A stretch of DNA of 64,000 bases from JAWKIJ01 sp041394325. GTDB taxonomy: Bacteria > Actinomycetota > Acidimicrobiia > Acidimicrobiales > Microtrichaceae. Position 1 is the stretch's first letter. Every line of letters begins with the position of its first letter. Below are positions 42,292 through 51,830 of the stretch, piece after piece. Under the pieces are notes generated by a model that did no database searches, was not told the origin of the DNA, and saw only the letters and a list, made by a program, of their open reading frames with translations. Position numbers and translations under genes: made by a program. Where the stretch lies: NCBI GenBank assembly GCA_041394325.1, contig JAWKIJ010000001.1, positions 1,364,001 to 1,428,000 on the forward strand. Reading direction: 5' to 3'.

Positions 42292-44794
42292 TCACACCGG
42301 TTCGAGCGCCCGTTCGATCACCTCTGCGACGTCCTCCACGAGGGTGATGACCAGTCGGTCGCGCACCGTTGCGGGGATGTCGTCGAGGTCGGCCTCGTTG
42401 CCCTTCGGAAGGATGACCTCGGTGATCCCCGCGCGGTGCGCCGCCAGCACCTTCTGCTTCACCCCGCCGATCGGAAGGACGCGCCCTTGCAACGTGACCT
42501 CGCCCGTCATGGCCACCTCGGCCCGTACGGCGCGGCCCGTCAGCAGGCTGGTGAGCGCGGTGGTCATCGTGATGCCCGCGGATGGTCCGTCCTTGGGGAT
42601 CGCGCCCGCGGGGAAGTGCACGTGGATCGGGCGACGGTCCGCCCCCGGCGCGATGCCGAGTCGATCACGGTGCGCCCGCACGTAGGTGAGCGCGATCGTC
42701 GCCGACTCCTTCATCACGTCACCGAGTTGACCGGTGACCGTCAGGGGGCCGGGGGCACCGGCCGACGTGTTCGGGCGAGGTCCGAAGGCGTCTTCACTCC
42801 GCCACTCGGCGTCCTGTACGAGGGGAGCGTCGTCGGTGGGCAGCGCGGTCGTCTCGACGAACAGCACGTCGCCACCCGCGCCGGTCACCGCGAGCCCGGT
42901 TGCGACCCCGGGGGTCGAGACGCGGTCGCGGACGTCGTCGGAGTGGAACCGTGCGCGACCCAACACACCGGCAACGTCGTCCGAATCGATGCGCACCGTC
43001 GGTCCGGGTGATCCGCTCCCCCCGACCGGAGGCTCGGTTGCCGCCGGTTGCGAGGCGACGGTCGTCGCCGTCTTGCGCAACAGCTTGGCGAGCGTGCGCT
43101 CCAGGGAGCGGACCCCGGCCTCGCGGGTGTAGTCGGCGACGACCCGGTGCAGCGCCTCGTCGGTCACTTCGACCTCGCCGGGGCGGAGACCGATCCGGTT
43201 GCCGAGCCGCGCCAGGAGGTGGTCACGTGCGATGGCGACCTTCTCGTCGATGGTGTAACCGTCGAGGGTGACCACCTCCATGCGGTCGAGCAGCGGCCCG
43301 GGGATGGTGTCGAGTTGGTTCGCGGTCGCCAGGAAGATCACGTCGCTGAGGTCGAGGTCGAACTCCAGGTAGTGATCCCGGAACGAGTGGTTCTGCGCGG
43401 GGTCGAGGACCTCGAGCAGTGCCGACGCGGGGTCGCCCCGCCAGTCGGTGCCCACCTTGTCGATCTCGTCGAGCAGGAAGACGGGGTTCATCGTCTTGGC
43501 CTCGATGAGGGCGCGCACGATCCGGCCTGGCCGCGCGCCGACGTAGGTGCGTCGATGACCTCGGACCTCCGCCTCGTCGCGGACGCCACCCAACGCGACA
43601 CGCACGAACGTGCGGCCGAGTGCCCGGGCGATCGACTCGCCGAGCGATGTCTTGCCCACCCCGGGAGGGCCGACCAGTGTCAACACCGTTCCGTACCGCC
43701 GGTCGGCCGGCGCCAGAGACGTCGGGGGTGCCTTCGTCGGGGTGCTCGCCGCGCTCGATGCGGAGCTTGCGGACCGCGAGCTCCTCGACGATGCGGTCCT
43801 TCACGTCGCCGAGCCCGTAGTGGTCGGCGTCGAGCACCTCGCGCGCCGCGGAGAGGTCGAGGTGATCCTTGGAGCGTTCGCCCCACGGCAGTTCGAGGAC
43901 GGTGTCGACCCAGGTTCGGATCCAGCTCACCTCGGGTGATTGATCGCTGCTGCGTTCGAGGCGCGACAGCTCGCGTTCGGCCGCGTCGCGCACCGCCTCG
44001 GGGAGGTCGCGTGCGTCCAGCCGCCGGCGATACGAGACAGGGCTGTCGTCATCGCTGCCGTCGTCACCGAGCTCCTTGCGGATAGCGGCGAGCTGTTGGC
44101 GCAGCATGAACTCGCGCTGGGTCTTCTCCAGTCCCTCACTGACCTCGGTACGGATCCTGCGTGTCAGCTCGACCTCGGCCAGTGCCTCCTTGACCCAACC
44201 GAGGACCAACTCGAGGCGGTCGGTCAGCCCGAGCGTCTCGAGGAGTTCGACCTTGCGCTCGACGGCGAGGTCGGGCCACCAGCCCGCTGCGTCGACGAGG
44301 GCCGCGGGGTCGTCGAGGCCCCGCAGCACACCGTCGAGACGCGGGCCGAACTGTTCGAACAACGCACGGAACGCCGCCCGCAGCTCCACTGCGAGTGAAC
44401 GGTCGTGCTCGGTCGGTTCGGTCTCGTTGACAACCTCGGCCTGGAGCCACAGGGTGCTACCCGTGCCGGCCACGCCCGAGCGCAGCCGTGCCCGGCCGAG
44501 CGCCCGTACCACCAACGCCGGCGTGCCGGAGGGGAGCGTCCCTGTCGACTCGATCTTGGCGAGCGTGCCGACCGCAGCGTGGCGGCCGTCGATCCTGGGG
44601 ACGAGCAGCAGCCGGTCGTCCTCGCCGGTGGCTTCCACCGCGGCGCGCGCGTCGTCGGTCTCGAGGGCGATCGTCAGGACCATGCCGGGGAGGACCACCC
44701 CGTCGGGTAGGGGCAATACGGGCAGGGTCAGGGTGTCCGGGGCGGCGCCGGCGTCGCCGAGGCGGGCTGAATCGGTGTCGGTGGTGTCGGGCAT
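42292..44794 (-). CDS. lon: ATP-dependent protease Lon, one frame break
   Basis: Lon protease of about 833 residues. The N-terminal substrate domain begins LTLPVLPLPDGVVLPGM, and the linker helix region has REFMLRQQLAAIRKELGDD. The AAA+ module has Walker A GPPGVGKTSLGE and Walker B PVFLLDEIDKVG. The protease domain has the catalytic Ser in PKDGPSAGITM and Lys in GGVKQKVLAAHRAG. The frame changes in the G-run 43724-43728: HPDEG is followed by APPTSLAPADRRYGTVLTLVG in the second frame. The total length is one base off a multiple of three. All active-site residues remain, so a sequence error is likely. ATG 44794. Confidence 0.85.
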
Positions 44795-45042
44795 CGGGCG
44801 TCCTCCGGCGTCGGGGCAAGGTCCGTTCGGCGGCAGGGACCTACCGCTCAGGTACGAACAACCAGCGCAATGAACCTGCTATTCCAACGCTCAAGTACCG
44901 GTATGACCGGAGGAGACCGCGATGCCGACGAGCGAATCGTCCACCGATGCGGGCGGTCGGGCGCGGAGCCGTCCTCGGTGATGCCGGTGACGACAGGTGG
45001 TGGGTACTGTCTGGCCCTGACGACGCCACCACAGGGGGAGCG

Positions 45043-45075
45043 ATGACCGATCCGACACGGGGGACGAACCGATGA
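45043..45075 (+). CDS. Ten-codon leader ORF upstream of the acyl-CoA ligase
   Basis: MTDPTRGTNR with a strong ribosome site (AGGGGGAGCG) directly before its ATG; its TGA overlaps the ATG of the next gene (ATGA at 45072-45075). The downstream gene's own ribosome site lies inside the small ORF. Translation of the leader could set the rate for the ligase and the ETF genes behind it, or the ligase might start in a different place. No regulatory residues stand out. Confidence 0.4.
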   Translation: MTDPTRGTNR

Positions 45076-46655
45076 GTAGCGCAGCGGCCGGCGAGGCGGG
45101 TACGGCGATGGTGGACGCACCGACGTTGTGGGATCTGGTGGAGCGCAGGGCTGCGGCCACCCCCGACGCCGTGCTGCTCATCGGCGCGGACGACCGCACA
45201 CTCACCTGCAAGGAGTTCCGCGACCGCGCCGAGCGGGTTGCGGCCGGGTTCGCCGAGCGCGGTGTCAAGGCCGGGACCCGCGTCACCTGGGAACTGCCCA
45301 ACCGCTTCGAGACGGTGCTGGCAAGCTTCGCGCTCGCACGGCTCGGCGCGATCCAGAACCCCATCCTGCACTTCTACCGTCACAAGGAGGTGGGGTACGC
45401 GATCCGGGCGACGACCGCGGAGTTCGTGTTGGTGCCGGGCACCTGGGGCGGGTTCGACTTCGGCGGCATGGTCGACGAACTCGTGGCCGATGTTCCCGAG
45501 GCCGAACGCCCGACGGTGATCGACGTGTTCGCCGACCTCCCCGATGCGGACCCCGCGGGCCTGCCGACGGCGCCGACCGACGGCGACGAGATCCGCTGGA
45601 TCTACTTCACGTCCGGCACGACGTCGGATCCCAAGGGTGTGCGCCACAGTGACCGCACTCTCATCACCGGTGCCAACGGCCTCGCGGTCGCCCTCGACAT
45701 GTCCTCCGACGACGTCGGATCGATCGCGTTCCCCTTCAGCCACATCGCCGGCCCCGACTACTTCGGCTCGATGCTGATCGGTGGGTTCGCCGCGGTGCTG
45801 TTCGAGACCTTCGTCCCCACCGACGCGATCCCCGTCCTCGCGCGGCACGGCGTCACGATGGTCGGCGGCGGTCCGGCGTTCTACTCCATGTACCTCGCCG
45901 AGCAGCGCAAGACGCCCGACGTGCCCGTCATCCCCACGCTGCGGAAGATGTCGGGCGGCGGGGCGCCGATGCCACCCGAGCAGTACGACGAGATCCAGCG
46001 CGAGTTCGGGGTGAAGACCTGCCACGGCTACGGCATGACCGAGTGCCCGATGATCTGTGAGGGGTCACCCCACGACACCGACGAGCAGCTCAAGAACACC
46101 GTCGGCAAGCCGGTGGTCGGTCTCGACATGCGCGTGGTCGACGAGCACGGCGCCGAATGCGGTCCCGGAGCCGACGGCGAGATCCGCCTCAAGGGACCGA
46201 TGGTGTTCCGCGGCTACACCGACCCCGCAGCCACCGCGGAGGCGTTCGACGGCGAGGGCTGGTTCCGCACCGGCGATCTCGGACACCGCCGTCCCGACGG
46301 CCACGTTGTGCTCACAGGCCGGCTCAAGGACGTGATCATCCGCAAGGGTGAGAACATCTCGGCCAAGGAGATAGAGGACGTCCTGTACTCGCACCCCAAG
46401 GTCGGCGACGTGGCGGTGATCGGCCTGCCCGACGCCGAGCGTGGCGAGCGGGTGTGCGCGGTGGTCGAGCGGGCCGAAGGCGCCGACGACCTCACCTTCG
46501 ACGAGATGACCGAGACACTCCGCGACGCCCAACTCATGCGCCAGAAGTTCCCCGAACAACTCGAGGTGGTCGACGCGCTGCCCCGCAACGAGACGTTGCG
46601 CAAGGTGTTGAAGTTCAAGCTTCGCGAGGAGTACGGCGCCAAGCCGTGGCCATGA
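45072..46655 (+). CDS. Acyl-CoA synthetase / AMP-dependent ligase (FadD type)
   Basis: A 527-residue ANL-family ligase. The P-loop is YFTSGTTSDPKGVRHSD, the adenylate-binding block CHGYGMTECPMICEGS, the ribose contact WFRTGDLGHRRPDGHVVLTGR, and the hinge DVIIRKGENISAKEIE. The catalytic lysine is near LRKVLKFKLREEYG. It activates an unknown carboxylic acid to its CoA ester. It leads the second mycofactocin run: its stop overlaps the ATG of the ETF alpha gene. That arrangement suggests its product's oxidation feeds electrons into the ETF/FixCX branch, but this is inference. Lon lies divergently 277 bases away. Confidence 0.85.
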   Translation: MSSAAAGEAGTAMVDAPTLWDLVERRAAATPDAVLLIGADDRTLTCKEFRDRAERVAAGFAERGVKAGTRVTWELPNRFETVLASFALARLGAIQNPILHFYRHKEVGYAIRATTAEFVLVPGTWGGFDFGGMVDELVADVPEAERPTVIDVFADLPDADPAGLPTAPTDGDEIRWIYFTSGTTSDPKGVRHSDRTLITGANGLAVALDMSSDDVGSIAFPFSHIAGPDYFGSMLIGGFAAVLFETFVPTDAIPVLARHGVTMVGGGPAFYSMYLAEQRKTPDVPVIPTLRKMSGGGAPMPPEQYDEIQREFGVKTCHGYGMTECPMICEGSPHDTDEQLKNTVGKPVVGLDMRVVDEHGAECGPGADGEIRLKGPMVFRGYTDPAATAEAFDGEGWFRTGDLGHRRPDGHVVLTGRLKDVIIRKGENISAKEIEDVLYSHPKVGDVAVIGLPDAERGERVCAVVERAEGADDLTFDEMTETLRDAQLMRQKFPEQLEVVDALPRNETLRKVLKFKLREEYGAKPWP

Positions 46656-47701
46656 CCCCTCCCGCCCTGGTGGTGATCCCGGTTCGCGACGGTTTGGCGC
46701 CCACCGGGTCGCTCGACGCTGTCGCGCAGGCATCACGGCTCGGCGAGGTCCGGACGGTGCTCGTCGGTTCGCGCCCGGCCGGTGCGGTCGACGCGCTCGG
46801 CGCGATCGCGGCACCCGGCTCCGCCGTCGAACTGATCGAGGCAGGCGACTTCGCGCCCGCGGCGTGGGCCTCGGCGCTCGCGCCGCTCGTCGCGGAGTCG
46901 GGGGCGGTGGTCTTGCCCGGTTCACCCGACGGCCGTGATCTCGCCGCACGGCTCGCTGCCGTGACGGCCAGGCCGCTCCTGTCCAATGTGTTGTCGATCG
47001 CATCCGCCTCGGCGGGACCGGCGAACGATGGCGTGGAGGGCGGTGGGGGCATCGAGTTCGTCGTCGCCCACCACGGCGGACGGCTCGAGTCGGTGGTGCA
47101 CGCGCACGCACGCGTCGTCGCGACCGTCCAACCGGGACTCCACGCCGCGGTGGGCGCCTCCGAGCCCACGACCCGCGTCGCGACGAAGGTGCTCGACCTC
47201 GGGATCGGGAGTACGTCCGGGCCCCGATTCGACACCGCCGATCCACGGGTGGTGGCGATCGACCCTCCCGATGCCGCGACGATGGATCTCGCCGACGCGA
47301 CGCGCCTGGTGGGCGGGGGAGCGGGTCTGCTCGATCGCGACGGCGACGATTCACCCCGGCGTTTCGAGCGTCTGAAGGCCGTCGGCGAGGCACTCGGTGC
47401 GGCGATGGGTGCGACCCGGGTGGTCACCGACGCGGGGTTCGTCGGCCATGATCGCCAGATCGGCACGACGGGGGTGGTGGTCGACCCCGACCTGTACCTG
47501 GCGTTCGGCATCAGCGGCGCGGTGCAGCACACCGCGGGCCTCGGATCGCCCGCGCATGTGATCTCGGTGAACACCGATCCCCACTGTCCGATGATGGCGA
47601 TGTCGAACCTGGCGATCGTGGCCGACGCCGATGCGACCGTCGTCGCACTGGCACGACGGCTGGGCGTCGACCCCGCTCCGACCGATCGGCCCGACCGGTG
47701 A
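46652..47701 (+). CDS. Mycofactocin-associated electron transfer flavoprotein, alpha subunit
   Basis: A 349-residue ETF alpha-type protein. The N-terminal half is divergent, but the C-terminal FAD domain is recognisable: ADATRLVGGGAGLL, LKAVGEALGAAMGATRVVTDAGF, HDRQIGTTGVVVDPDLYLAFGISGAVQHTAG and VISVNTDPHCPMMAMSNLAIVADA, each read as short conserved blocks. It pairs with the beta subunit three genes on. ATG 46652 overlaps the ligase stop and the stop overlaps the FixC-like GTG. The position beside fixC, fixX, mftE and mftF suggests that it accepts electrons from mycofactocin-dependent dehydrogenases. Confidence 0.85.
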   Translation: MTPPALVVIPVRDGLAPTGSLDAVAQASRLGEVRTVLVGSRPAGAVDALGAIAAPGSAVELIEAGDFAPAAWASALAPLVAESGAVVLPGSPDGRDLAARLAAVTARPLLSNVLSIASASAGPANDGVEGGGGIEFVVAHHGGRLESVVHAHARVVATVQPGLHAAVGASEPTTRVATKVLDLGIGSTSGPRFDTADPRVVAIDPPDAATMDLADATRLVGGGAGLLDRDGDDSPRRFERLKAVGEALGAAMGATRVVTDAGFVGHDRQIGTTGVVVDPDLYLAFGISGAVQHTAGLGSPAHVISVNTDPHCPMMAMSNLAIVADADATVVALARRLGVDPAPTDRPDR

Positions 47702-48995
47702 GCGATCCCGACGCGATCGTCGTCGGCGCCGGGCCGGCAGGCAGTGCGGCGGCCATCGCCCTCGCACGGGCGGGTCGTTCAGTGGTGCTGTTGGAACGCG
47801 GCCCGTTCCCGGGTTCGAAGAACATGTACGGCGGCGTGATCTACGGCCGCATCCTCGACGGTCTCATTCCTCGGTGGTGGGAGGAGGCGCCGATCCAACG
47901 ATGGGTCACCCGCCGGAGCACCATGACGATGACGCCGACCCAGGCGCTCACCGTCGACTACCGCAGCGAGGCCTGGGGGCGCCGCCCTACAACGGCGCGA
48001 CCGCCTACCGCCCCGATTTCGACCACTGGCTGGCGGGCCACGCGGTCGATGCCGGTGCGGAGTTGATCTGTTCGACCACCGCGACGGGTCTGCTGCGAGA
48101 CGGTGACAGGGTGGTGGGAGTCCGCACCGACCGCCCCGACGGCGATCTGTGTGCGGAGATCGTGATCGCGTGCGATGGGGTCAACTCATTCCTCGCGAAG
48201 GAGGCGGGGATGTATCCCCACGCCGATCCCGCGCACTTCACGGTCGGGGTCAAGGAGACGCTGCACGTCGGTCGCGACGTGATCGACCAGCGCTTCGGTG
48301 TGCGGGGCCGCGACGGGGTGGACATCGAGATCCTCGGGGCGACCGAGGGCATTCCGGGTGGCGGGTTCCTCTACACCAATCTCGACACGATCGCGATCGG
48401 CCTGGTCCTGGGTGTGACGGCTCTGGGCGCGCAGCAGCGGCGACCCGAGGAGTTGATCGGAAGGTTGAAGGCGCACCCGGCGATCGCACCGCTCGTCGAG
48501 GGTGGTGAGGTGGTGGAGTACAGCGCGCACCTCATCCCCGAGGGAGGCTTCGCCCACATGCCCGAACTGGTCGGCGACGGGATGTTGGTCGCGGGCGATG
48601 CCGCGGCGATGTGCCTTGCGGCGGGGATCTGGCTCGAAGGGGTGAACTTCGCGATCGGCTCGGGGCTCGCGGCGGGTCATGCGGCGGTCGAGGCGCTGCG
48701 ACTCGGCGACACGTCCGCCGCAGGCCTGTCGGGATACCGTCGCCGCCTCGACCACGGCTTCGTCCTCGCGGATCACCGGAAGCTGGCCGCGGTCCCCGAC
48801 CTGATCCTGGGCGAGCGAGTCCAACGTCGGTACCCACAGGTGGCGTGCAACGTCGCCGAGCGGATCTTCACCGTGCAGAACCCACGGCCCAAACCCGGCT
48901 TCGGGGCGATCGTCCGCTCCGAGATCAAGGCCGCCGGACTGAAGGCCCGCGACGTCACCCGCGACGCCGTCGCCGGACTGAAGGCCTTCGGATGA
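47698..48995 (+). CDS. FixC-like ETF:quinone oxidoreductase flavoprotein, one frame break
   Basis: A FAD protein of about 432 residues related to FixC and ETF-ubiquinone oxidoreductase. GTG 47698 overlaps the ETF alpha stop. The Rossmann motif is VVGAGPAGSAAAIALARAG, then GSKNMYGGVIYGR. The frame changes at the G-run 47975-47979, joining RSEAWG to PPYNGATAYRPDFDHWLAGHAV. Later blocks are GVKETLHVGRDVIDQRFG, VAGDAAAMCLAAGIWLEGVN and FAIGSGLAAGHAAVEAL. With FixX and ETF it should carry electrons to the membrane quinone pool. The FixX gene overlaps its stop. Confidence 0.85.
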
Positions 48996-49309
48996 GCGAC
49001 AGCGAGCTTCCGATGACGGACCTGTATCCCGAGATCGGCTTCGAGCGGAGGATGGACACCGTCGAGTTCCGGGTTGGCGAACGCGCCCACATCACCGTCG
49101 ACGGCGACACGTGTCGGGGATGCACCACCAGGGCGTGCGTGGTGGCCTGCCCGGCCAACCTGTTCGTCCCCACCGCCGACGGCGGCATCCTGTTCAACTA
49201 CGAGCAGTGCTTCGAATGCGGCACCTGCTACATGGTGTGCAACGACGAAGGCGCCATCACCTGGACCTACCCCGACGGTGGTCAGGGCGTCGTGTTCCGG
49301 AGCACGTGA
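48992..49309 (+). CDS. FixX-like ferredoxin (4Fe-4S protein of the ETF/FixC branch)
   Basis: A 105-residue ferredoxin-like protein. Cysteines occur as CRGCTTRACVVACPANL and CFECGTCYMVC, matching FixX proteins that partner FixC. The segment FVPTADGGILFNYEQC lies between the clusters. ATG 48992 overlaps the fixC stop (ATGA). The product would relay electrons from the FixC-like flavoprotein, acting as the iron-sulfur part that in mitochondria is fused to ETF-QO. The ETF beta gene begins 7 bases after its stop. Confidence 0.88.
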   Translation: MSDSELPMTDLYPEIGFERRMDTVEFRVGERAHITVDGDTCRGCTTRACVVACPANLFVPTADGGILFNYEQCFECGTCYMVCNDEGAITWTYPDGGQGVVFRST

Positions 49310-49316
49310 GCGCGCC

Positions 49317-50165
49317 GTGACCGTCGTCGTCTGCGCGAACTGGGTCGACCTGCACCCGAAGCTCGATCCCCTCACCGGGGAGGTTTCCACCGACCCTCGG
49401 CGGGGTGGCTTCTCCGATGCCGATCACGCCGCGCTCGCCGTCGCGCTCGATCTGGCCGCACCGACGGCCACCTCGGTGGTGGTGATGAGCGTTGCTCCCG
49501 AGGTGGCCGCCCCTTCGATCGCGGCGTTCGCCGCGCGAGGTGCGGATCGTGGAGTCCACCTGGTGGCGGACTCGCCGCTCGATCCGATCACCGCGGCGGG
49601 TGTCCTCGTCGAGGCGCTCACCGCGATGGACGACCTGACATGGGTGCTGTGCGGCGATCTGTCGCCGGACTGGGGCTCCGGCGCCGTCCCGCGCTGGTCG
49701 CGGCCGGTCTCGGCGCGGCGCAGGCGTTGGGCCTCGTCGAGGTTGCCAACGCCACGAGTGGGCGAGGCGCCGGCGCCGAGGTGGTCGTGGCGGTGCGGCG
49801 CCTGGACGGAGGTCGGCGGGAGCGGCTGGAGGTTCGGGCCCCTGCGGTGCTGTCGGTGGAGGGTTCGGTCGCCCGGCCCGGCCGTGCACCGTTGTCGGCA
49901 TTGCGGGCGGCCACCGACCGCATCGAGTCGCGGGCCGTCCGGGTCGCCCGGCCAGCCGCGGGGCTGCACTGGGGATCGCCGCGGCCGATCCGGCCGCCGA
50001 CGACCGGTCTCGAGCCGCCCGAAGGTGACGCGCGTTCGGCCGGATCGTGTCGCTGACGGGTGCGCTGGTCGAGCGCACCCCACCCCGTCGGGTCGACGCG
50101 ACCCCGAGGAGGCCGCCGAGCTCATCGTCGATCAGCTCGGCGTGTGGGGCTACGACCTCGGCTGA
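49317..50165 (+). CDS. Mycofactocin-associated electron transfer flavoprotein, beta subunit, frame broken
   Basis: An ETF beta-type protein of about 280 residues from GTG 49317. The N-terminal part reads VCANWVDLHPKLDPLTGEV, DADHAALAVALDLAAP, AGVLVEALTAMDDLTWVLCG. Near 49690 the frame changes to read LVAAGLGAAQALGLVEVANA, VVVAVRRLDGGRRERLEV and PAVLSVEGSVARP, which is the classic ETF beta AMP/FAD region. Two further changes near 50040 and 50110 lead to AFGRIVSLTGALVERTPPR and finally EEAAELIVDQLGVWGYDLG. All parts fit one family, so sequence errors are likely. Its stop overlaps the mftE ATG (TGATG). Confidence 0.75.
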   Translation: MTVVVCANWVDLHPKLDPLTGEVSTDPRRGGFSDADHAALAVALDLAAPTATSVVVMSVAPEVAAPSIAAFAARGADRGVHLVADSPLDPITAAGVLVEALTAMDDLTWVLCGDLSPDWGSGAVPRWSRPVSARRRRWASSRLPTPRVGEAPAPRWSWRCGAWTEVGGSGWRFGPLRCCRWRVRSPGPAVHRCRHCGRPPTASSRGPSGSPGQPRGCTGDRRGRSGRRRPVSSRPKVTRVRPDRVADGCAGRAHPTPSGRRDPEEAAELIVDQLGVWGYDLG

Positions 50166-50881
50166 TGGCGGCGATCCGGCCCCTGCTCGCGTTGGGCGAT
50201 CGCACCTGGACCGAGCTCGGCGAGCGGGCCTGGTTGATCGTGCCGCTGGGTTCGACCGAACAGCACGGGCCGCATCTCCCGTTGGACACCGACACGCGCA
50301 TCGCGGTGGCGATCGCCGAGCGCCTGGCGGCCAACTTGAGCGACAGTCCCGGGAGGTCGGCGGCGAGGGAGGTGCTGGTGGCCCCCGCGATGGCGATCGG
50401 TGCGTCGGGTGAGCACGCCGGTTTCGCCGGCACGCTCTCGGTGGGGACCTCGGTGTTGGAGGAGGTCGTCGTGGAGATCGGCCGTTCCGCCGACCGTTTC
50501 GCCGGGGTCGTGTGGTGCAACGCGCACGGCGGCAACGCGGCCGCCTTGGAGCGGGCCCATCGCCGCCTCGTCGAGGAAGGCCGTCGGTCGCGGTGCGTGC
50601 ACGTGGCGTTCGACGGCGATCTGCACGCCGGGCGTACCGAGACCTCGGTGATGCTGGCGATCGCACCGGAGACCGTCCGCGTCGACCGGATGCAACCGGG
50701 TGTGACCGGGCCGTGGTCCGAGATCGGCGAGCGGATACGTCGCCGAGGCGTCGCCGCGGTCAGCCGAAACGGTGTCCTCGGCGACCCCACCGGTGCGTCG
50801 GCGGCCGAGGGTGAGCGCCTCATCGGGGACCTCGTCGCCCGCCTCGCCACCGATCTCGCGGCCGGGCCCGAGACCATCTGA
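50165..50881 (+). CDS. mftE: Mycofactocin peptidase MftE (creatininase family)
   Basis: A 238-residue creatininase-fold metalloprotein. The metal ligands are in GSTEQHGPHLPLDTDT, the central WCNAHGGN and FDGDLHAGRTETS. MftE cuts the modified C-terminal dipeptide from MftA after MftC has acted, giving the AHDP core. The size and motif order fit MftE rather than creatininase itself. Start ATG 50165 overlaps the ETF beta stop. It is separated from mftA-mftC by about 17 kb, whereas in mycobacteria the genes are adjacent. Confidence 0.92.
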   Translation: MAAIRPLLALGDRTWTELGERAWLIVPLGSTEQHGPHLPLDTDTRIAVAIAERLAANLSDSPGRSAAREVLVAPAMAIGASGEHAGFAGTLSVGTSVLEEVVVEIGRSADRFAGVVWCNAHGGNAAALERAHRRLVEEGRRSRCVHVAFDGDLHAGRTETSVMLAIAPETVRVDRMQPGVTGPWSEIGERIRRRGVAAVSRNGVLGDPTGASAAEGERLIGDLVARLATDLAAGPETI

Positions 50882-50986
50882 TCCGCGCCGCACGGCGGTA
50901 TCACACGAACCGACACCCCGCAGGCCGATAGCGCTGGGAGGCGGATGGAACGACCCTGGTTCGCGTCGGCCACCTAGGGTTCGGCC

Positions 50987-51820
50987 ATGGCAACGTCGCA
51001 GCCCTCCGGCGCCATCACCGAGGACGTCGACGCGCCCGTCGCGCTGATCACCGGTGCCGCCCGCGGGATCGGGGCGGCGACCGCCGTGCGGCTCGCCGCC
51101 GACGGCTGGCGGGTGGCCGCGGCGGACATCTGCGCCGACATCGACGTGCTGCGCTACCACCTGGGAACCCGGGCCGATCTCGACGCCACCGTCGCCGCGT
51201 GTGCCGAGCGGGGGACCGAGGCGATCGGTCTGGTGGCCGACGTTCGCGACCAGTCGCAGGTCGACCATGCCGTCCTGGAAGCGGTGGCACGGTTCGGGCG
51301 GATCGACGCGGTGGTGGCCGCGGCGGGAGTGATCACCGGTGGTGACCCGGCCTGGGAGATCGACGAGGAGGTGTTCACGACCAACGTCGACGTCAACCTC
51401 ACCGGTGTCTGGCGCACCTTCAAGGCGGCCGTCCCCCACCTGCTCGCGACCCCCCGCCCGCGGCACGGTCGGCTGGTCGCCATCGCGTCTGCGGCGGGGA
51501 TGCGGGGCAACCCGACCATCGCCGACTACACGGTCGCCAAACACGGTGTCGTCGGTCTGGTTCGTTCGCTTGCACTGGAACTGGGTCGCCGAGGGATCAC
51601 CGTCAACGCGGTGGCGCCGGGCTCGACCACCACGGCGATCCTGGACGCCACGGCGGAGTTGTACCACCTCGACGACGTCGGGGAGTTCGCCGTGCACCAC
51701 ACCATCGGCCGCAATCTCGATCCGTCCGAGATCGCGGCCGGGGTCGCGTGGCTCGTCTCACCCGAGCGCGACGGTGTGACCGGGATCGTCCTACCCGTCG
51801 ACGGGGGGATGACGATCTGA
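50987..51820 (+). CDS. Mycofactocin-coupled SDR family oxidoreductase
   Basis: A 277-residue short-chain dehydrogenase. The NAD-binding motif is ITGAARGIGAATAVRLA, the active site is in IASAAGMRGNPTIADYTVAKHG (Ser, Tyr and Lys in their usual spacing), and PVDGGMTI ends the protein. After the second beta strand there is the extra segment CADIDVLRYHLGTRADLDAT, the insertion typical of mycofactocin-linked SDRs, which bury NAD so that it does not exchange. ATG 50987. It lies between mftE and mftF, 10 bases before mftF, so a redox role with mycofactocin is strongly suggested. Confidence 0.9.
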   Translation: MATSQPSGAITEDVDAPVALITGAARGIGAATAVRLAADGWRVAAADICADIDVLRYHLGTRADLDATVAACAERGTEAIGLVADVRDQSQVDHAVLEAVARFGRIDAVVAAAGVITGGDPAWEIDEEVFTTNVDVNLTGVWRTFKAAVPHLLATPRPRHGRLVAIASAAGMRGNPTIADYTVAKHGVVGLVRSLALELGRRGITVNAVAPGSTTTAILDATAELYHLDDVGEFAVHHTIGRNLDPSEIAAGVAWLVSPERDGVTGIVLPVDGGMTI

Positions 51821-51830
51821 TCGGCCGCCC

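Noticed and set aside
42292..43686. A separate short Lon-like protein starting at 43686
   Set aside because: It lacks the N-terminal domain and begins within the AAA+ module; the upstream frame supplies exactly the missing part, so this is one broken lon gene.
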